Shown piece by piece: positions 28,745 to 37,043 of a stretch of 64,000 nucleotides of DNA (position 1 is its first letter; each line of letters opens with the position of its first letter). A model generated the notes under the pieces. The model was not told the origin of the DNA. It did no database searches and saw nothing but the letters and a program-made list of their open reading frames with translations. A program made the position numbers and the translations under genes. This DNA is from Dokdonella sp. (GTDB lineage Bacteria; Pseudomonadota; Gammaproteobacteria; Xanthomonadales; Rhodanobacteraceae): assembly GCA_023228465.1 (NCBI GenBank), contig JALOBC010000001.1, positions 62,001 to 126,000 of the forward strand, written 5' to 3'.

Positions 28745-29316
28745 GGTCGGTCAGTGAGCAACGGCGCGTCGGTGAAGATCCGCAGCTCCAGCCTCACCTT
28801 GTCGCCCACCGTACCGCGCCGCGAGTGCATGCCGAAGGCCGCCCGGCTGAGTGAACCTTCGGCCAGGATGGCACAGGCATAGCCCGGTTCGGTGCAGGTC
28901 GAGGGTGCCAGGCGGAAGCGGATCGGGCGACTGACGCCGCGCAGCTTCAGCGTCCCCACCAGCTCGCCACCGGTGCGCAGGCGCTGCAGCGGAAACGCCT
29001 GGGAGATGAACTGGATGCGTGGATGGGCGGCCACATCGAAGAATTCGGGTGATTTCACCCAAGCCTCGTAGCTTGGCACGTTCATGCACACGCTGTCCGC
29101 GTCGATGATGGCATCGACCACGCCGTGGCTGTTGAAGCGATCGATCGCGACCGTGCCATGGATCGCGCTGAAGCCCCCGTGCGCGCGCATCAGCCACATC
29201 ACGCGTACGCTGAACTCGGCGCTGGAACGCGCGCCGTCCAGCGCCACCACTTCACTGGCGCAGGCTGACGTGGCCGCCGCGCAGGCGAGCAGGGTCACCA
29301 GCCAGCCGCGCCACAT
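28741..29316 (-). CDS. YceI-like periplasmic protein
   Basis: The 191-residue protein has a signal peptide (about 1-22, cleavage near ACAS) and a YceI lipocalin-like barrel: the opening DGARSSAEFSVRVMWLMRAHGGFSAIHGTVAIDR, the central PSYEAWVKSPEFFDVAAHPRIQFISQAF motif and LRGVSRPIRFRL near the end. YceI proteins bind polyisoprenoids or amphiphiles in the periplasm. It overlaps the phospholipase D-like lipoprotein gene by four bases, so both are likely to act on envelope lipids; that link is inference. The upstream frame is open without homology; the ATG at 29316 gives the signal. Confidence 0.87.
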   Translation of the reverse strand: MWRGWLVTLLACAAATSACASEVVALDGARSSAEFSVRVMWLMRAHGGFSAIHGTVAIDRFNSHGVVDAIIDADSVCMNVPSYEAWVKSPEFFDVAAHPRIQFISQAFPLQRLRTGGELVGTLKLRGVSRPIRFRLAPSTCTEPGYACAILAEGSLSRAAFGMHSRRGTVGDKVRLELRIFTDAPLLTDRP

Positions 29317-29341
29317 CCGTCCGGTCCCGCGCGCTCGCGCC

Positions 29342-29821
29342 TCAGGGCCACCAGAAGTGGCGTACCCGCGCGCCGCCCGGTTCGAGGTTGCCGGGTGGCG
29401 CTTCCAGCCAGGCCACCGACCCCGGCGGCATGCCGCGGCCGGCGCCGGAGTGGCCTTCGGTGAGCAGGGCCAACAGGTGTTCGAGGCCGGGATTGTGCCC
29501 CACCAGCAGGATCGAATCGGCCTCGGCATGCTCGTCCAGCACGCGCAGCAGGGTCGCCGGTGTGGCTTCATAGATGCGCGCGTCGGTGCGCGCATCGCTG
29601 TAGCCCAGCACGGCCAGCACGCGTTCGCAGGTGTCCTGCGCGCGCACGGCGGGCGAGCACAGGACCCGAGCCGGTGCGGCGCCGTGCTCGCGCAGCCAGG
29701 CGCCGGCCGCATCGGCTTCGGCCTCGCCGCCGATACTCAGGCCGCGTGCGGCATCGTTCTGCCCGGGTTGGGTGGATTCGGCATGCGCGTGGCGCACGAG
29801 GATGATCTGGCGATGGTGCAT
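29342..29821 (-). CDS. sixA: Phosphohistidine phosphatase SixA
   Basis: The 159-residue histidine phosphatase has the catalytic RHAHAES motif near residues 10-16, LCSPAVRAQDTCE with the second conserved Arg, and the late LVGHNPGLEHL with the second catalytic His. SixA removes phosphate from histidine phosphotransfer proteins (ArcB in E. coli, the nitrogen PTS in later work). The length is typical. It lies 25 bases upstream of the yceI-like gene on the same strand, so it may be first in the unit sixA-yceI-pld. Confidence 0.9.
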   Translation of the reverse strand: MHHRQIILVRHAHAESTQPGQNDAARGLSIGGEAEADAAGAWLREHGAAPARVLCSPAVRAQDTCERVLAVLGYSDARTDARIYEATPATLLRVLDEHAEADSILLVGHNPGLEHLLALLTEGHSGAGRGMPPGSVAWLEAPPGNLEPGGARVRHFWWP

Positions 29822-29943
29822 CGATCGGCTCCGGCGGCGCTGGAAAGCACGATCATGCCCGAATCCTGGTGGTTGCGGTCAAGCACCGGTGTCGACGGCG
29901 GCCGCCGGCGGCTTGCCTGCCACCGGCGACCTGGCGCCTGGCG

Positions 29944-30429
29944 TCATTGCCCGGCATCGCTGTTGCGGCGGGCGCCTTGGCCATGCCGTCCACGGTCACG
30001 CCACGCCGCCTTGAGGTCGGCCTTGCTGATGCTGTCCTTGCCGTCGGCGAGGCGGTCGAAGCGCGCCATCTGGCCGGCCTCGAAGTCGGCCCGGCTGAGC
30101 ATGCCGGTGCCGGTGCGGTCGTAGCGCTTGATCAGGCGCTCCGCGCGTGCCTCGGCGCGTGCCTGGAAGGCCGGTGATTGCACCAGGTCAGCGACGCCGA
30201 GCTGGCCCTTGCCATCCGGATCGAGCGCGGCGTAGCGCTGCTCCACCCAGGCCTGGTACTCGGTGCGGCTGATGATGCCGTCGCGATTGGTGTCGATGCG
30301 ATCCAGCGGACGCTGCTGCGCCGTAGGGGCGGGATCGGCGGTGGTGGCCGGTGGCGCGGCGCTGGCGACGCCAGCCAAACCGCCTGCGCAGAGTGCGCAG
30401 GCAAGGAGATGGGGAATGAGTCGGGACAT
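29944..30429 (-). CDS. Secreted EF-hand calcium-binding protein
   Basis: The 161-residue protein has a signal peptide (about 1-24, cleaved near ASA) and four EF-hand-like loops: DTNRDGIISRTE, DPDGKGQLGVAD, DRTGTGMLSRAD and a degenerate fourth at the C-terminus (DGKDSISKAD). It probably binds Ca2+ in the periplasm or outside. Small EF-hand proteins of this kind are common in Xanthomonadales but their partners are unknown. The ATG at 30429 gives the signal; 122 bases separate it from sixA downstream. Confidence 0.87.
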   Translation of the reverse strand: MSRLIPHLLACALCAGGLAGVASAAPPATTADPAPTAQQRPLDRIDTNRDGIISRTEYQAWVEQRYAALDPDGKGQLGVADLVQSPAFQARAEARAERLIKRYDRTGTGMLSRADFEAGQMARFDRLADGKDSISKADLKAAWRDRGRHGQGARRNSDAGQ

Positions 30430-30563
30430 GGTCGCGATCCGGTAGCGCGGCCACGACGGCCGCGGGATCATTGAATCGCAAGCACGGGGCCAGCAGCGTC
30501 AAGCGGGCGCAAAGTCGGTGCAAAGTTCGCGCGGCGGATGCAAAGCCGAGCCCGGCGACACCT

Positions 30564-31211
30564 TCAGGCCGACTGGCCGCGCTCCTGGCGCTTGAGCCAG
30601 CGCAACAAGGGCTTCCAGTCTTCCTGGTGGGCGCGCACCACGCCCGAGCGGTAGTCGAACATGCCCTTGCCGAGCGCGTGGGCCAGCACGTAGCCCTGGG
30701 TGTCGCGAAGTTCCGCGACCAATGGGAAGGTCAGTGAGTGCAATGCCTCGACCGCGAGGCGCGAGGCATTCGTCCAGGGCTTGAGGCGGTTGGCCACCAG
30801 GCCCACCGTGGTGCTGCCGTCCTGCACCTGGGGCAGCCTGGCGAGTTCGTCGAGGAAGGGTTCCAGCGCCTCCAGGTCGATGGCCGAGGGCAACACCGGC
30901 ACCACGATCGCATCGATGCGCGCCAGCCAGGCGGAAAAGTCGGCCGCGCGCGCACCGGCCGGGCTGTCGATCACCACCCGCTCGGCATCGGCCGGCACCT
31001 GCCGCTGCCAGTCACGCCGCAAGCCAGCCAGTCCCAGCACGGCATCGGCTTCGTTGGCCCGGCGCTCGGCCCAGCGCAGCGCCGAGCCCTGCCGGTCGGC
31101 ATCGACGAGCACGGTGTTGCGCCCTTCCACCGCGAAGGCCGCGGCCAGGTTGGTCGCCAGCGTGGTCTTGCCGGCGCCGCCCTTGGAGCTCGCGACGAGG
31201 ATGTTCAGCAT
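30564..31211 (-). CDS. Orphan ParA-family ATPase
   Basis: The 215-residue cytoplasmic ATPase has the deviant Walker A motif KGGAGKTTLA near residues 10-19, the VLVDADRQGSALRW switch and the Walker B-like ERVVIDSPAG. It closely resembles short ParA-like proteins (MipZ/ParC type) that position cell components rather than plasmids. No parB or centromere-like repeats are nearby. The C-terminus (FDYRSGVVRAHQEDWKPLLRWLKRQ) is typical of these orphan ATPases. A possible small exported protein is encoded 35 bases upstream. Confidence 0.9.
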   Translation of the reverse strand: MLNILVASSKGGAGKTTLATNLAAAFAVEGRNTVLVDADRQGSALRWAERRANEADAVLGLAGLRRDWQRQVPADAERVVIDSPAGARAADFSAWLARIDAIVVPVLPSAIDLEALEPFLDELARLPQVQDGSTTVGLVANRLKPWTNASRLAVEALHSLTFPLVAELRDTQGYVLAHALGKGMFDYRSGVVRAHQEDWKPLLRWLKRQERGQSA

Positions 31212-31246
31212 CGGGCGTTTCCGGTTGTTGGCGTCATCAGGACAGA

Positions 31247-31426
31247 CTACACCGGCGCGCGGCGCGCGGCATGGCTTCGCTGCGCCGGGCTTGCCTGCCA
31301 AGGCTCGGCACCGCGCTGCGGCCGTGTCCATCCAGTCGGCGGCTCGCCGGGCTCCTGGGCTGGCGCCTGCGCCTGTGCAAGGCCGCACGCGAGGGCGCAA
31401 GCAAGGGCGATCAAAGACCATTGCAT
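31247..31426 (-). CDS. Possible small exported protein
   Basis: This 59-codon frame starts at the ATG ending at 31426. It encodes a hydrophobic signal-like start (MQWSLIALACALACGLAQA) followed by a short Pro/Gln/Arg-rich part. The G/C preference of third positions agrees with coding but is not strong, and no clear ribosome-binding site precedes it. It lies 35 bases upstream of the parA-like gene on the same strand. No family recognised; it could be chance. Confidence 0.4.
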   Translation of the reverse strand: MQWSLIALACALACGLAQAQAPAQEPGEPPTGWTRPQRGAEPWQASPAQRSHAARRAPV

Positions 31427-31510
31427 GCCCGCTCGCCGATCCGCTCGATCATCCAAGCATAGCAACCGGCAGGGATGCCGGTTCGGATTGGATCGCCATC
31501 CTGGCACCGC

Positions 31511-33208
31511 TCAATAGCCAGCCGCCTGCCCGTCCTTGCGCGATTCGGAGGCACCGATCCAGGTGCCGTTCTTCGCGTCGCGGCCAATGGCCTGGTAGCC
31601 GCCATAGGGACCGTCGGCGAAGCGCACCGAGTGGCCCTTCTGCATCAGCCCGCGCACGGTTGCGTAGGGAAAGCCGGTCTCCAGGTCGATCCAGCCGCCA
31701 TCGGTCATGGCTTGCGCCTGGCCTTCCGGCGAGGTCGAGCCTTCGTGCTGGATGCGCGGGGCGTCGCCCGCTTCCTGCAGGTTCATGCCGAAATCGACCA
31801 GGTTCATCACGATCTGCACGTGGCCCTGCGGCTGCATGTCCCCGCCCATCAGGCCGAAGCTGAGCCAGGGCTCGCCGTCCCTGGTGATGAAGGCCGGGAT
31901 GATGGTGTGGAACGGCCGCTTGCCCGGCGCATAGGTGTTGGCGTGGCCTTCGGCGAGCACGAACATCTCGCCGCGATCCTGCAGGATGAAGCCCAGTCCC
32001 GGTGGCGCCATGCCCGATCCCATGCCCCGGTAGTTGGACTGGATCAGCGAGACCATGTTGCCGTCCCGGTCGGCCGTGGTGAGATAGATGGTGTCACCAT
32101 CGAGCTTCGGCGTGCCGGGCGCCACCGCCTTCATTGCCGTGTCCGGCGAGATCAGCTTGCGCCGCCGGGCGGCGTAGTCCTTCGACAGCAGCCCGTCGAT
32201 CGGTGCCTTGGCGAAGGTCGGGTCGGCATAGAACCTGGCGCGATCCTCGAAGGCGAGCTTCTTTGCCTCGACGAACAGGTGCACGTGCTCGGTGCTGCCG
32301 AAGGGAATCTTCGAAAAGTCGTAGCCCTCGAGGATGTTCAGCATCTGCAGCGCAGCCAGGCCCTGGCCGTTGGGCGGCAGTTCCCAAACCTCGTAGCCGC
32401 GGTAATCGGTCGAGATCGGCTCGACCCACTCGCCGCGGTGGCTGGCGAGGTCTGCGTAGGAGAGGAAGCCGCCGTTGGCCTGCATGTAGGCGGCGATGGT
32501 GCGCGCAATGTCGCCCTTGTAGAACGCATCGCGACCACCCTTGCCGATCGCTTCCAGGGTGTTGGCCAGGTTCGGGTTCTTCCAGATCTCGCCCTTGGCA
32601 GGTGCGCGGCCATCCCGCGTGAACTGCTCGGTGAAGCCCGGATACTTGCCAAGCCTGGGCACCGACAGGTTCCAGTAGTGGGCGATCAGCTCGGTGACCG
32701 GGAAGCCCTCGCGGGCATAGCCGACCGCGGGCGCCAGCACCCGGCGCATCGGCAGCTTGCCGAAGCGCTGGTGCAGCGCGAACCAGCCATCCACCGTACC
32801 GGGCACGCTGACCGGCAGTGGCCCGTGCGGCGGGATCGCGGTGTAGCCGTGCTCCTGGAACCACTTCAGCGTGAGATCTTGCGGCGAGCGGCCCGAGCCG
32901 TTGTAGCCGTGGAGCTTGCGGGTTTTCGCGTCCCAGACGATGGCGAACAGGTCGCCACCGATGCCATTGCCGGTCGGTTCCATGAGGCCGAGCGCGGCAT
33001 TGGCGGCAATCGCCGCGTCGACCGCGCTGCCGCCCGCCTTGAGCACGTCCAGCGCGATCTGCGTCGCCAGCGGATGCGAGGTGGCGGCCATGCCATGGGT
33101 CGCGATCACCTCCGAACGGGTCGCGAACGGTTTGCCGGTGATGCGGTCCCCGGCGTGACAATGAGCGCCCAGCAGCAGGGCACAACAGGCAAGTGCAAAG
33201 CGACGCAT
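31511..33208 (-). CDS. ggt: Gamma-glutamyltransferase family protein
   Basis: The 565-residue exported N-terminal nucleophile hydrolase starts with a signal peptide (about 1-20). The large-subunit part contains GGSAVDAAIAANAALGLMEPTGNGIGGDLFAIVWD and SVPGTVDGWFALH; the small-subunit region begins around GDTIYLTTADRDGNMVSLIQS, where the Thr of GDT aligns with the autoproteolytic catalytic Thr. The usual TTHxS stretch is replaced by DTIYLT, so this belongs to a variant subgroup. Such enzymes cleave gamma-glutamyl bonds of glutathione-like compounds or acyl amides in the periplasm. A stop near 31511 ends with KDGQAAGY. Confidence 0.9.
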   Translation of the reverse strand: MRRFALACCALLLGAHCHAGDRITGKPFATRSEVIATHGMAATSHPLATQIALDVLKAGGSAVDAAIAANAALGLMEPTGNGIGGDLFAIVWDAKTRKLHGYNGSGRSPQDLTLKWFQEHGYTAIPPHGPLPVSVPGTVDGWFALHQRFGKLPMRRVLAPAVGYAREGFPVTELIAHYWNLSVPRLGKYPGFTEQFTRDGRAPAKGEIWKNPNLANTLEAIGKGGRDAFYKGDIARTIAAYMQANGGFLSYADLASHRGEWVEPISTDYRGYEVWELPPNGQGLAALQMLNILEGYDFSKIPFGSTEHVHLFVEAKKLAFEDRARFYADPTFAKAPIDGLLSKDYAARRRKLISPDTAMKAVAPGTPKLDGDTIYLTTADRDGNMVSLIQSNYRGMGSGMAPPGLGFILQDRGEMFVLAEGHANTYAPGKRPFHTIIPAFITRDGEPWLSFGLMGGDMQPQGHVQIVMNLVDFGMNLQEAGDAPRIQHEGSTSPEGQAQAMTDGGWIDLETGFPYATVRGLMQKGHSVRFADGPYGGYQAIGRDAKNGTWIGASESRKDGQAAGY

Positions 33209-33261
33209 GGCAATTCCCCCGATCAGGCTGTCCCAGTATGCAGGCAGGCCAGGCGCAGCGG

Positions 33262-34224
33262 CTACGGCCCGCGCGCGAACCGGCAGAGCGTCGCCCAGGT
33301 TGCGCCAAGCTGGGCCGCCGAATAGGTATGGCCACCGGCAAACTCGTGGTAGCCCAGCGTGCTGCCACGCTGCCAGCCGTGGGCGAGGAAGCGCTCCCGA
33401 TCGGAGCGCGCATAAGGCAGCAGCGGGTCGCTGCTGCCGATGTGGATGTCGAGCGGCAGCCTGCGCGGCAGTGCCGCGACGCGGGCATCGCACTGCATGA
33501 TCGTATCGCCCTGGCAGGCAAGTGTCGCGAGCACCCCGGCGCTCACCGCGAAGCCGGCGAGATCGTGCTGGTTCAGCGGCGTTGCGTACTCGCTGGCGTT
33601 GACCACCAGGTCATAGGCCACGTGCCCGCCGGCGGAAAAGCCCCAGAGATAGATGCGGCTCTGCTCGATGTTGTAGTCGGCTGCGACGCGCGCGAGGATC
33701 GCGGCAAGGGCGTCGTAATCGGTCGGTGCGCCCGGCGGCACGATCCAGCCACCCGCCGCGCCGCTGCTGACCGGTGCTGCGACGATGAAGCCCTGCGCTT
33801 CGGCGACGCCGGCCCAGGCGTTGCGCGTCGCCTTGGCCGCATTGACCGCTGCCGCATGGCTGCCCGGCGCACCGTGCAGCGCGATCACCAGTGGCCAGGC
33901 CGTCGCCGCGGAGTAGCCGGATGGAACATGCAGGTGGAACACCTGGCGCCCGCCCGGCTCGCTGCCAAGCCCCGGTACGAACACTTCGCCGGTGACGGCG
34001 CCGGGTGCGGCGCCGCCGCTGCCCTGTGAAGGATCCGACGGCACTCCGGCCCATGGCTCGAAGCCGGTCGCGAACACGGTGTCGTCGGCCGCGCAGATGC
34101 CGCCGGGCAGGCGCACGGTGGTGGCGGCCTGGGCATACGGACCGCTCAGCACCAAGAGGGCGCCGAGCAGGACACGCGCGATCGAGACGCGATCGGATCC
34201 GTGCTTCACGGCGACATTCTGCAT
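33262..34224 (-). CDS. Secreted PHB-depolymerase-like esterase with an IFxxGFE-type motif
   Basis: The 320-residue secreted alpha/beta hydrolase has a signal peptide (about 14-33), a motif DDTVFATGFEPW at residues 47-58, then an esterase domain. That domain contains HVPSGYSAATAWPLVIALHGAPGS, the nucleophile elbow GFSAGGH and a final FAGGHTYS with the likely catalytic His. It resembles Esterase_phd / LpqC polyester-depolymerase-type proteins; the natural substrate is unknown. The N-terminal motif resembles the C-terminal IFxxGFD/E tags on two other exported proteins in the window. It has its own 53-base gap from the downstream transferase gene. Confidence 0.8.
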   Translation of the reverse strand: MQNVAVKHGSDRVSIARVLLGALLVLSGPYAQAATTVRLPGGICAADDTVFATGFEPWAGVPSDPSQGSGGAAPGAVTGEVFVPGLGSEPGGRQVFHLHVPSGYSAATAWPLVIALHGAPGSHAAAVNAAKATRNAWAGVAEAQGFIVAAPVSSGAAGGWIVPPGAPTDYDALAAILARVAADYNIEQSRIYLWGFSAGGHVAYDLVVNASEYATPLNQHDLAGFAVSAGVLATLACQGDTIMQCDARVAALPRRLPLDIHIGSSDPLLPYARSDRERFLAHGWQRGSTLGYHEFAGGHTYSAAQLGATWATLCRFARGP

Positions 34225-34284
34225 GGCCAGACGATAACACCCACGCGGCGATCGACTGGCGTCATGAATCGGGCCGGGCCACGG

Positions 34285-35193
34285 TCATCCACCCAGCACC
34301 CAGTGCCAAAGCGGCAGCGTGATCATCGAAGCGACGATGCCGTAGCCGACCAGGGCGGCGGCGAGTTCCGCTTCGATCCCGGCCAGCGAGAGCAGCGCAC
34401 CGGCGGTGATCATCGGCGGCATGGCGGTTTCGTAGATGGCGGCGGCACGCATGTCGCCGGAAAGGCCATAGAGCGCGGCGAGGGCCAGCGCGAGGGCCGG
34501 CATCAGCACCAGCTTGGCGGCCAGGCCGAACACGAAGGGACCGATGTGCTGGCGCGGCAGCGCGAGTCCAAGCTGCATGCCGCTCGCCAGCGCGACCAGC
34601 GGCAGCAGGCTGTCGGCGAGGAGCCTGAGCGGCCGGGCCATGGGCTCGGGGTATTCCGATGGCATGACGGTCAGTGCGAGGGCCAGGACCAGGAACGGCG
34701 GGAAGGTGACGATCCGGCGCGCCACGCCGGCGAGGGTCGGGCGCTCGCCGCCGTACAGGCCGAGCACGATGAGGCCGAACGTGCACAGCATGACGAAGCT
34801 GCCGAACTGGTCGTAGGCGACCGCATAACGCAGCGCGCCCTCGCCGGCCAGGGCGGGGATCAGGGCGAAGCCGAGGTAGGAGGTATTGCCGAGCGTGACC
34901 AGCAGCAGCAGGGCGCCGGTCGTCGCGCGAGCGAAGCGCGCCAGGCGCGCCACGGCGAGCACCAGCAGCGAGCCGGCCACGAGCAGCGTCCACGGCACGG
35001 CAACGAGCGCGGCGAGCGCCCAATCGAATTCGAGCCTGGGTGCATACAGCAGCACGGCCGCCGGCAGGCAGACGTAGAGGACAACGAGGTTCAGCGTCGC
35101 CGCGGCGTTGTCCGGCACCAGGCGGCGCCAGGCCAGCAGCTTGCCTGCCGCCAGCATGACGAGGATGAAGGCGAAGGCAGAGGTGAAGGACAT
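34285..35193 (-). CDS. AEC-family (auxin efflux carrier type) transporter
   Basis: The 302-residue inner-membrane protein has about ten hydrophobic helices in a 5+5 arrangement. Typical features are GKLLAWRRLVPDNAAATLNLVVLYVCLPAAVLL at the start, LGNTSYLGFALIPALAG, and AIYETAMPPMITAGALLSLAGIE near the end, the PPMITA stretch being characteristic of AEC proteins. Bacterial members export or import small organic acids; the substrate cannot be told from sequence. The ATG at 35193 begins at the first helix. It lies 60 bases upstream of the esterase gene. Confidence 0.9.
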   Translation of the reverse strand: MSFTSAFAFILVMLAAGKLLAWRRLVPDNAAATLNLVVLYVCLPAAVLLYAPRLEFDWALAALVAVPWTLLVAGSLLVLAVARLARFARATTGALLLLVTLGNTSYLGFALIPALAGEGALRYAVAYDQFGSFVMLCTFGLIVLGLYGGERPTLAGVARRIVTFPPFLVLALALTVMPSEYPEPMARPLRLLADSLLPLVALASGMQLGLALPRQHIGPFVFGLAAKLVLMPALALALAALYGLSGDMRAAAIYETAMPPMITAGALLSLAGIEAELAAALVGYGIVASMITLPLWHWVLGG

Positions 35194-35323
35194 CGGGCGT
35201 GAATCCTGTCGGCGAGCGTCCCGGCCCGCTCGGCGTCGGCCACGCTGGGCCGGCCTGCGGCTCCGCCTGGCCTGCCTGGATGCGAAGAGGGCCCGGGGCG
35301 GGACGACGCCCGCGCCGATTCTC

Positions 35324-36025
35324 TCACTCGCAGGCTGCTTCGCCCTGCAGGACGCCGGCGCGGATCAGCACGCCGTCGATCGCCTGGCGCAACACCTCCC
35401 GCACTGCGGGCAGCAGGGGTGACAGTTCGGCCTGGGTGCGGGTCCCGGCGATGGCCGCGCCATCGACCGGCGTGGTGGCCAGGCATTGGGGCGCCGCACG
35501 CAGGGTCGGCCCCGCACCTTCGACCAGCAGCAGGCTGAGATTGGCGTAGGCAAGTGAAGCCTCGCCGCGGCGTGCCACGCCATAGCCGGCTTCGACCGGT
35601 GCCCCGGGCGCCAATGCACGCGGCAGGCTGCGCAGGACGAGCACCGCATCCAGGCCCTGCGTACGCATCCAGTCGGCAAGTGCGCTGGCAAACCGCTCGT
35701 CCAGGCGCACGCCGGCGAAATCGGTGCGTAGCGCGCCACCGCGGCTGATGGTGGCCGCGAGCTCGGCCGGCAGGTGGGTCGCTTCGGCGCGGTAGCCGAG
35801 CCCGGAGAGCCGCGCCACGGCCTGCTGCTGGGCGACCGTGCCAAGTTGCCAGTCGTCGCGCACGGTAGGTGCGGGTGCCTGCGTGGCCGCGCTGCCGATG
35901 GCCGCCGAGACCCTGGGAGCGAGATCGTCCACCACGCCAAGGCGCGCATCCCCTGGCAGCGAGGTGGCACACCCGGCGGCGAACAGGGTGAAGACGGACA
36001 GCAGGGGCAGCAGGAAACGACGCAT
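35324..36025 (-). CDS. Predicted lipoprotein of unknown function
   Basis: The 233-residue protein starts with a signal and lipobox (FAAGC, Cys19). The mature part is Ala/Leu-rich with no family I recognise; motifs such as VRLDERFASALADWMRTQGLDAVLVLRSLPRALAPG and YANLSLLLVEG suggest a compact alpha/beta fold. It has one Cys pair-like arrangement (QCLATT ... EAACE at the C-terminus). It lies 31 bases downstream of speE on the same strand, so it may be co-transcribed with polyamine synthesis genes, without known connection. Confidence 0.75.
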   Translation of the reverse strand: MRRFLLPLLSVFTLFAAGCATSLPGDARLGVVDDLAPRVSAAIGSAATQAPAPTVRDDWQLGTVAQQQAVARLSGLGYRAEATHLPAELAATISRGGALRTDFAGVRLDERFASALADWMRTQGLDAVLVLRSLPRALAPGAPVEAGYGVARRGEASLAYANLSLLLVEGAGPTLRAAPQCLATTPVDGAAIAGTRTQAELSPLLPAVREVLRQAIDGVLIRAGVLQGEAACE

Positions 36026-36056
36026 TGCGGGGGTCTCCGTCAGGTCGTGCGGCGCG

Positions 36057-36926
36057 TCAATCGCCCAGCGCGTCGCGCAGGAAATTCGGCTGCGCCAGCG
36101 CCGCCTTGTGGATTTCGGCGTTGTAGTAGCGGGTCGGAAACTGCTTGGTCTGCGCGCCGCGCTCACGGAAGCCGGAAAGATCCGCCCCCTTGCGCGCCAT
36201 CGTGCAGCTCCACCAACCGGTGGGATAGATCGGCTGCGGGAAGCCCAGGGTCCTGACTGCATGGAAGCCGGCGACCCGCATCGCCGAGCGCATCGACTTG
36301 ATGAGCTCCAGGTGCACCAGCGGCGACTCGCTCTGCTGCACCAGGATGCCGCTGGGACGCAGCGCCTTGAAACAACTGGCATAGAATTCGGCGTTGAACA
36401 GGCCTTCCGCGGGACCCACGGGATCGGTCGAATCCACGATCACCACGTCGATCGACTCGGGCTCGGCATCTGCCATGTACCGGATGCCGTCGATGAACAG
36501 CAGCTCGGCGCGCGGATCGCCGTTCGCCTCGCACAGCTCGGGAAAATACTGCTCGGCCAGGCGCGTGACGCGCTCGTCGATCTCCACCTGCACCGCATGT
36601 TCGACTTCCTCGTGGCGCAGCACCTCGCGCAGCGTGCCGCAGTCGCCGCCGCCGATGATCACCACGCGCTTGGCGCGGGCATGCGTGAACAGCGCCGGGT
36701 GCGACATCATCTCGTGGTAGAGGAAGTTGTCGCGCGTGGAAACCATCGTGCAACCATCGATCACCATCAGGTGGCCCCAGTCGGTGGTGTCATAGATCTC
36801 GATGGTCTGGTAGGGCGTGGTTTCCGCGTGCAGGCGTTCCTTCACGCGCAGGCCGAAGGCCGATCCGGAGCGCAGGTGCTGTTCGGTAAACCAGCGGTCT
36901 TCGGTGGCGGAATCGGCTGCGGTCAT
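36057..36926 (-). CDS. speE: Polyamine aminopropyltransferase (spermidine synthase)
   Basis: The 289-residue enzyme transfers the aminopropyl group of decarboxylated SAM to putrescine, making spermidine. The SAM-type Rossmann motif VIIGGGDCGTLREVLRH and the following VEIDERV are intact, with YFPELCEANGDPRAELLFIDGIRYM and the catalytic DSTDPVGPAEGLF. The N-terminal QSYQTIEIYDTTDWGHLMVIDG equivalent is present (TPYQTIEIYDT). It is divergent from speA with 117 bases between starts, so the two share a regulatory region. The enzyme SpeD is not in the window. Confidence 0.96.
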   Translation of the reverse strand: MTAADSATEDRWFTEQHLRSGSAFGLRVKERLHAETTPYQTIEIYDTTDWGHLMVIDGCTMVSTRDNFLYHEMMSHPALFTHARAKRVVIIGGGDCGTLREVLRHEEVEHAVQVEIDERVTRLAEQYFPELCEANGDPRAELLFIDGIRYMADAEPESIDVVIVDSTDPVGPAEGLFNAEFYASCFKALRPSGILVQQSESPLVHLELIKSMRSAMRVAGFHAVRTLGFPQPIYPTGWWSCTMARKGADLSGFRERGAQTKQFPTRYYNAEIHKAALAQPNFLRDALGD

Positions 36927-37043
36927 GTTGCGTCCTGCGGGGCGGGAAAGAGGCCGATTGTAGCCGGTCGGCCCCGGCCTGCCATCCGCGCGCGCCGGCA
37001 GATCGCTACACTAGGCGGCTGGTGGCTACGCGGAGCATGGGAA

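Noticed and set aside
35838..37043. Upstream extension of the speA open frame
   Set aside because: It overlaps speE antisense; homology starts at the TTG codon at 37044.
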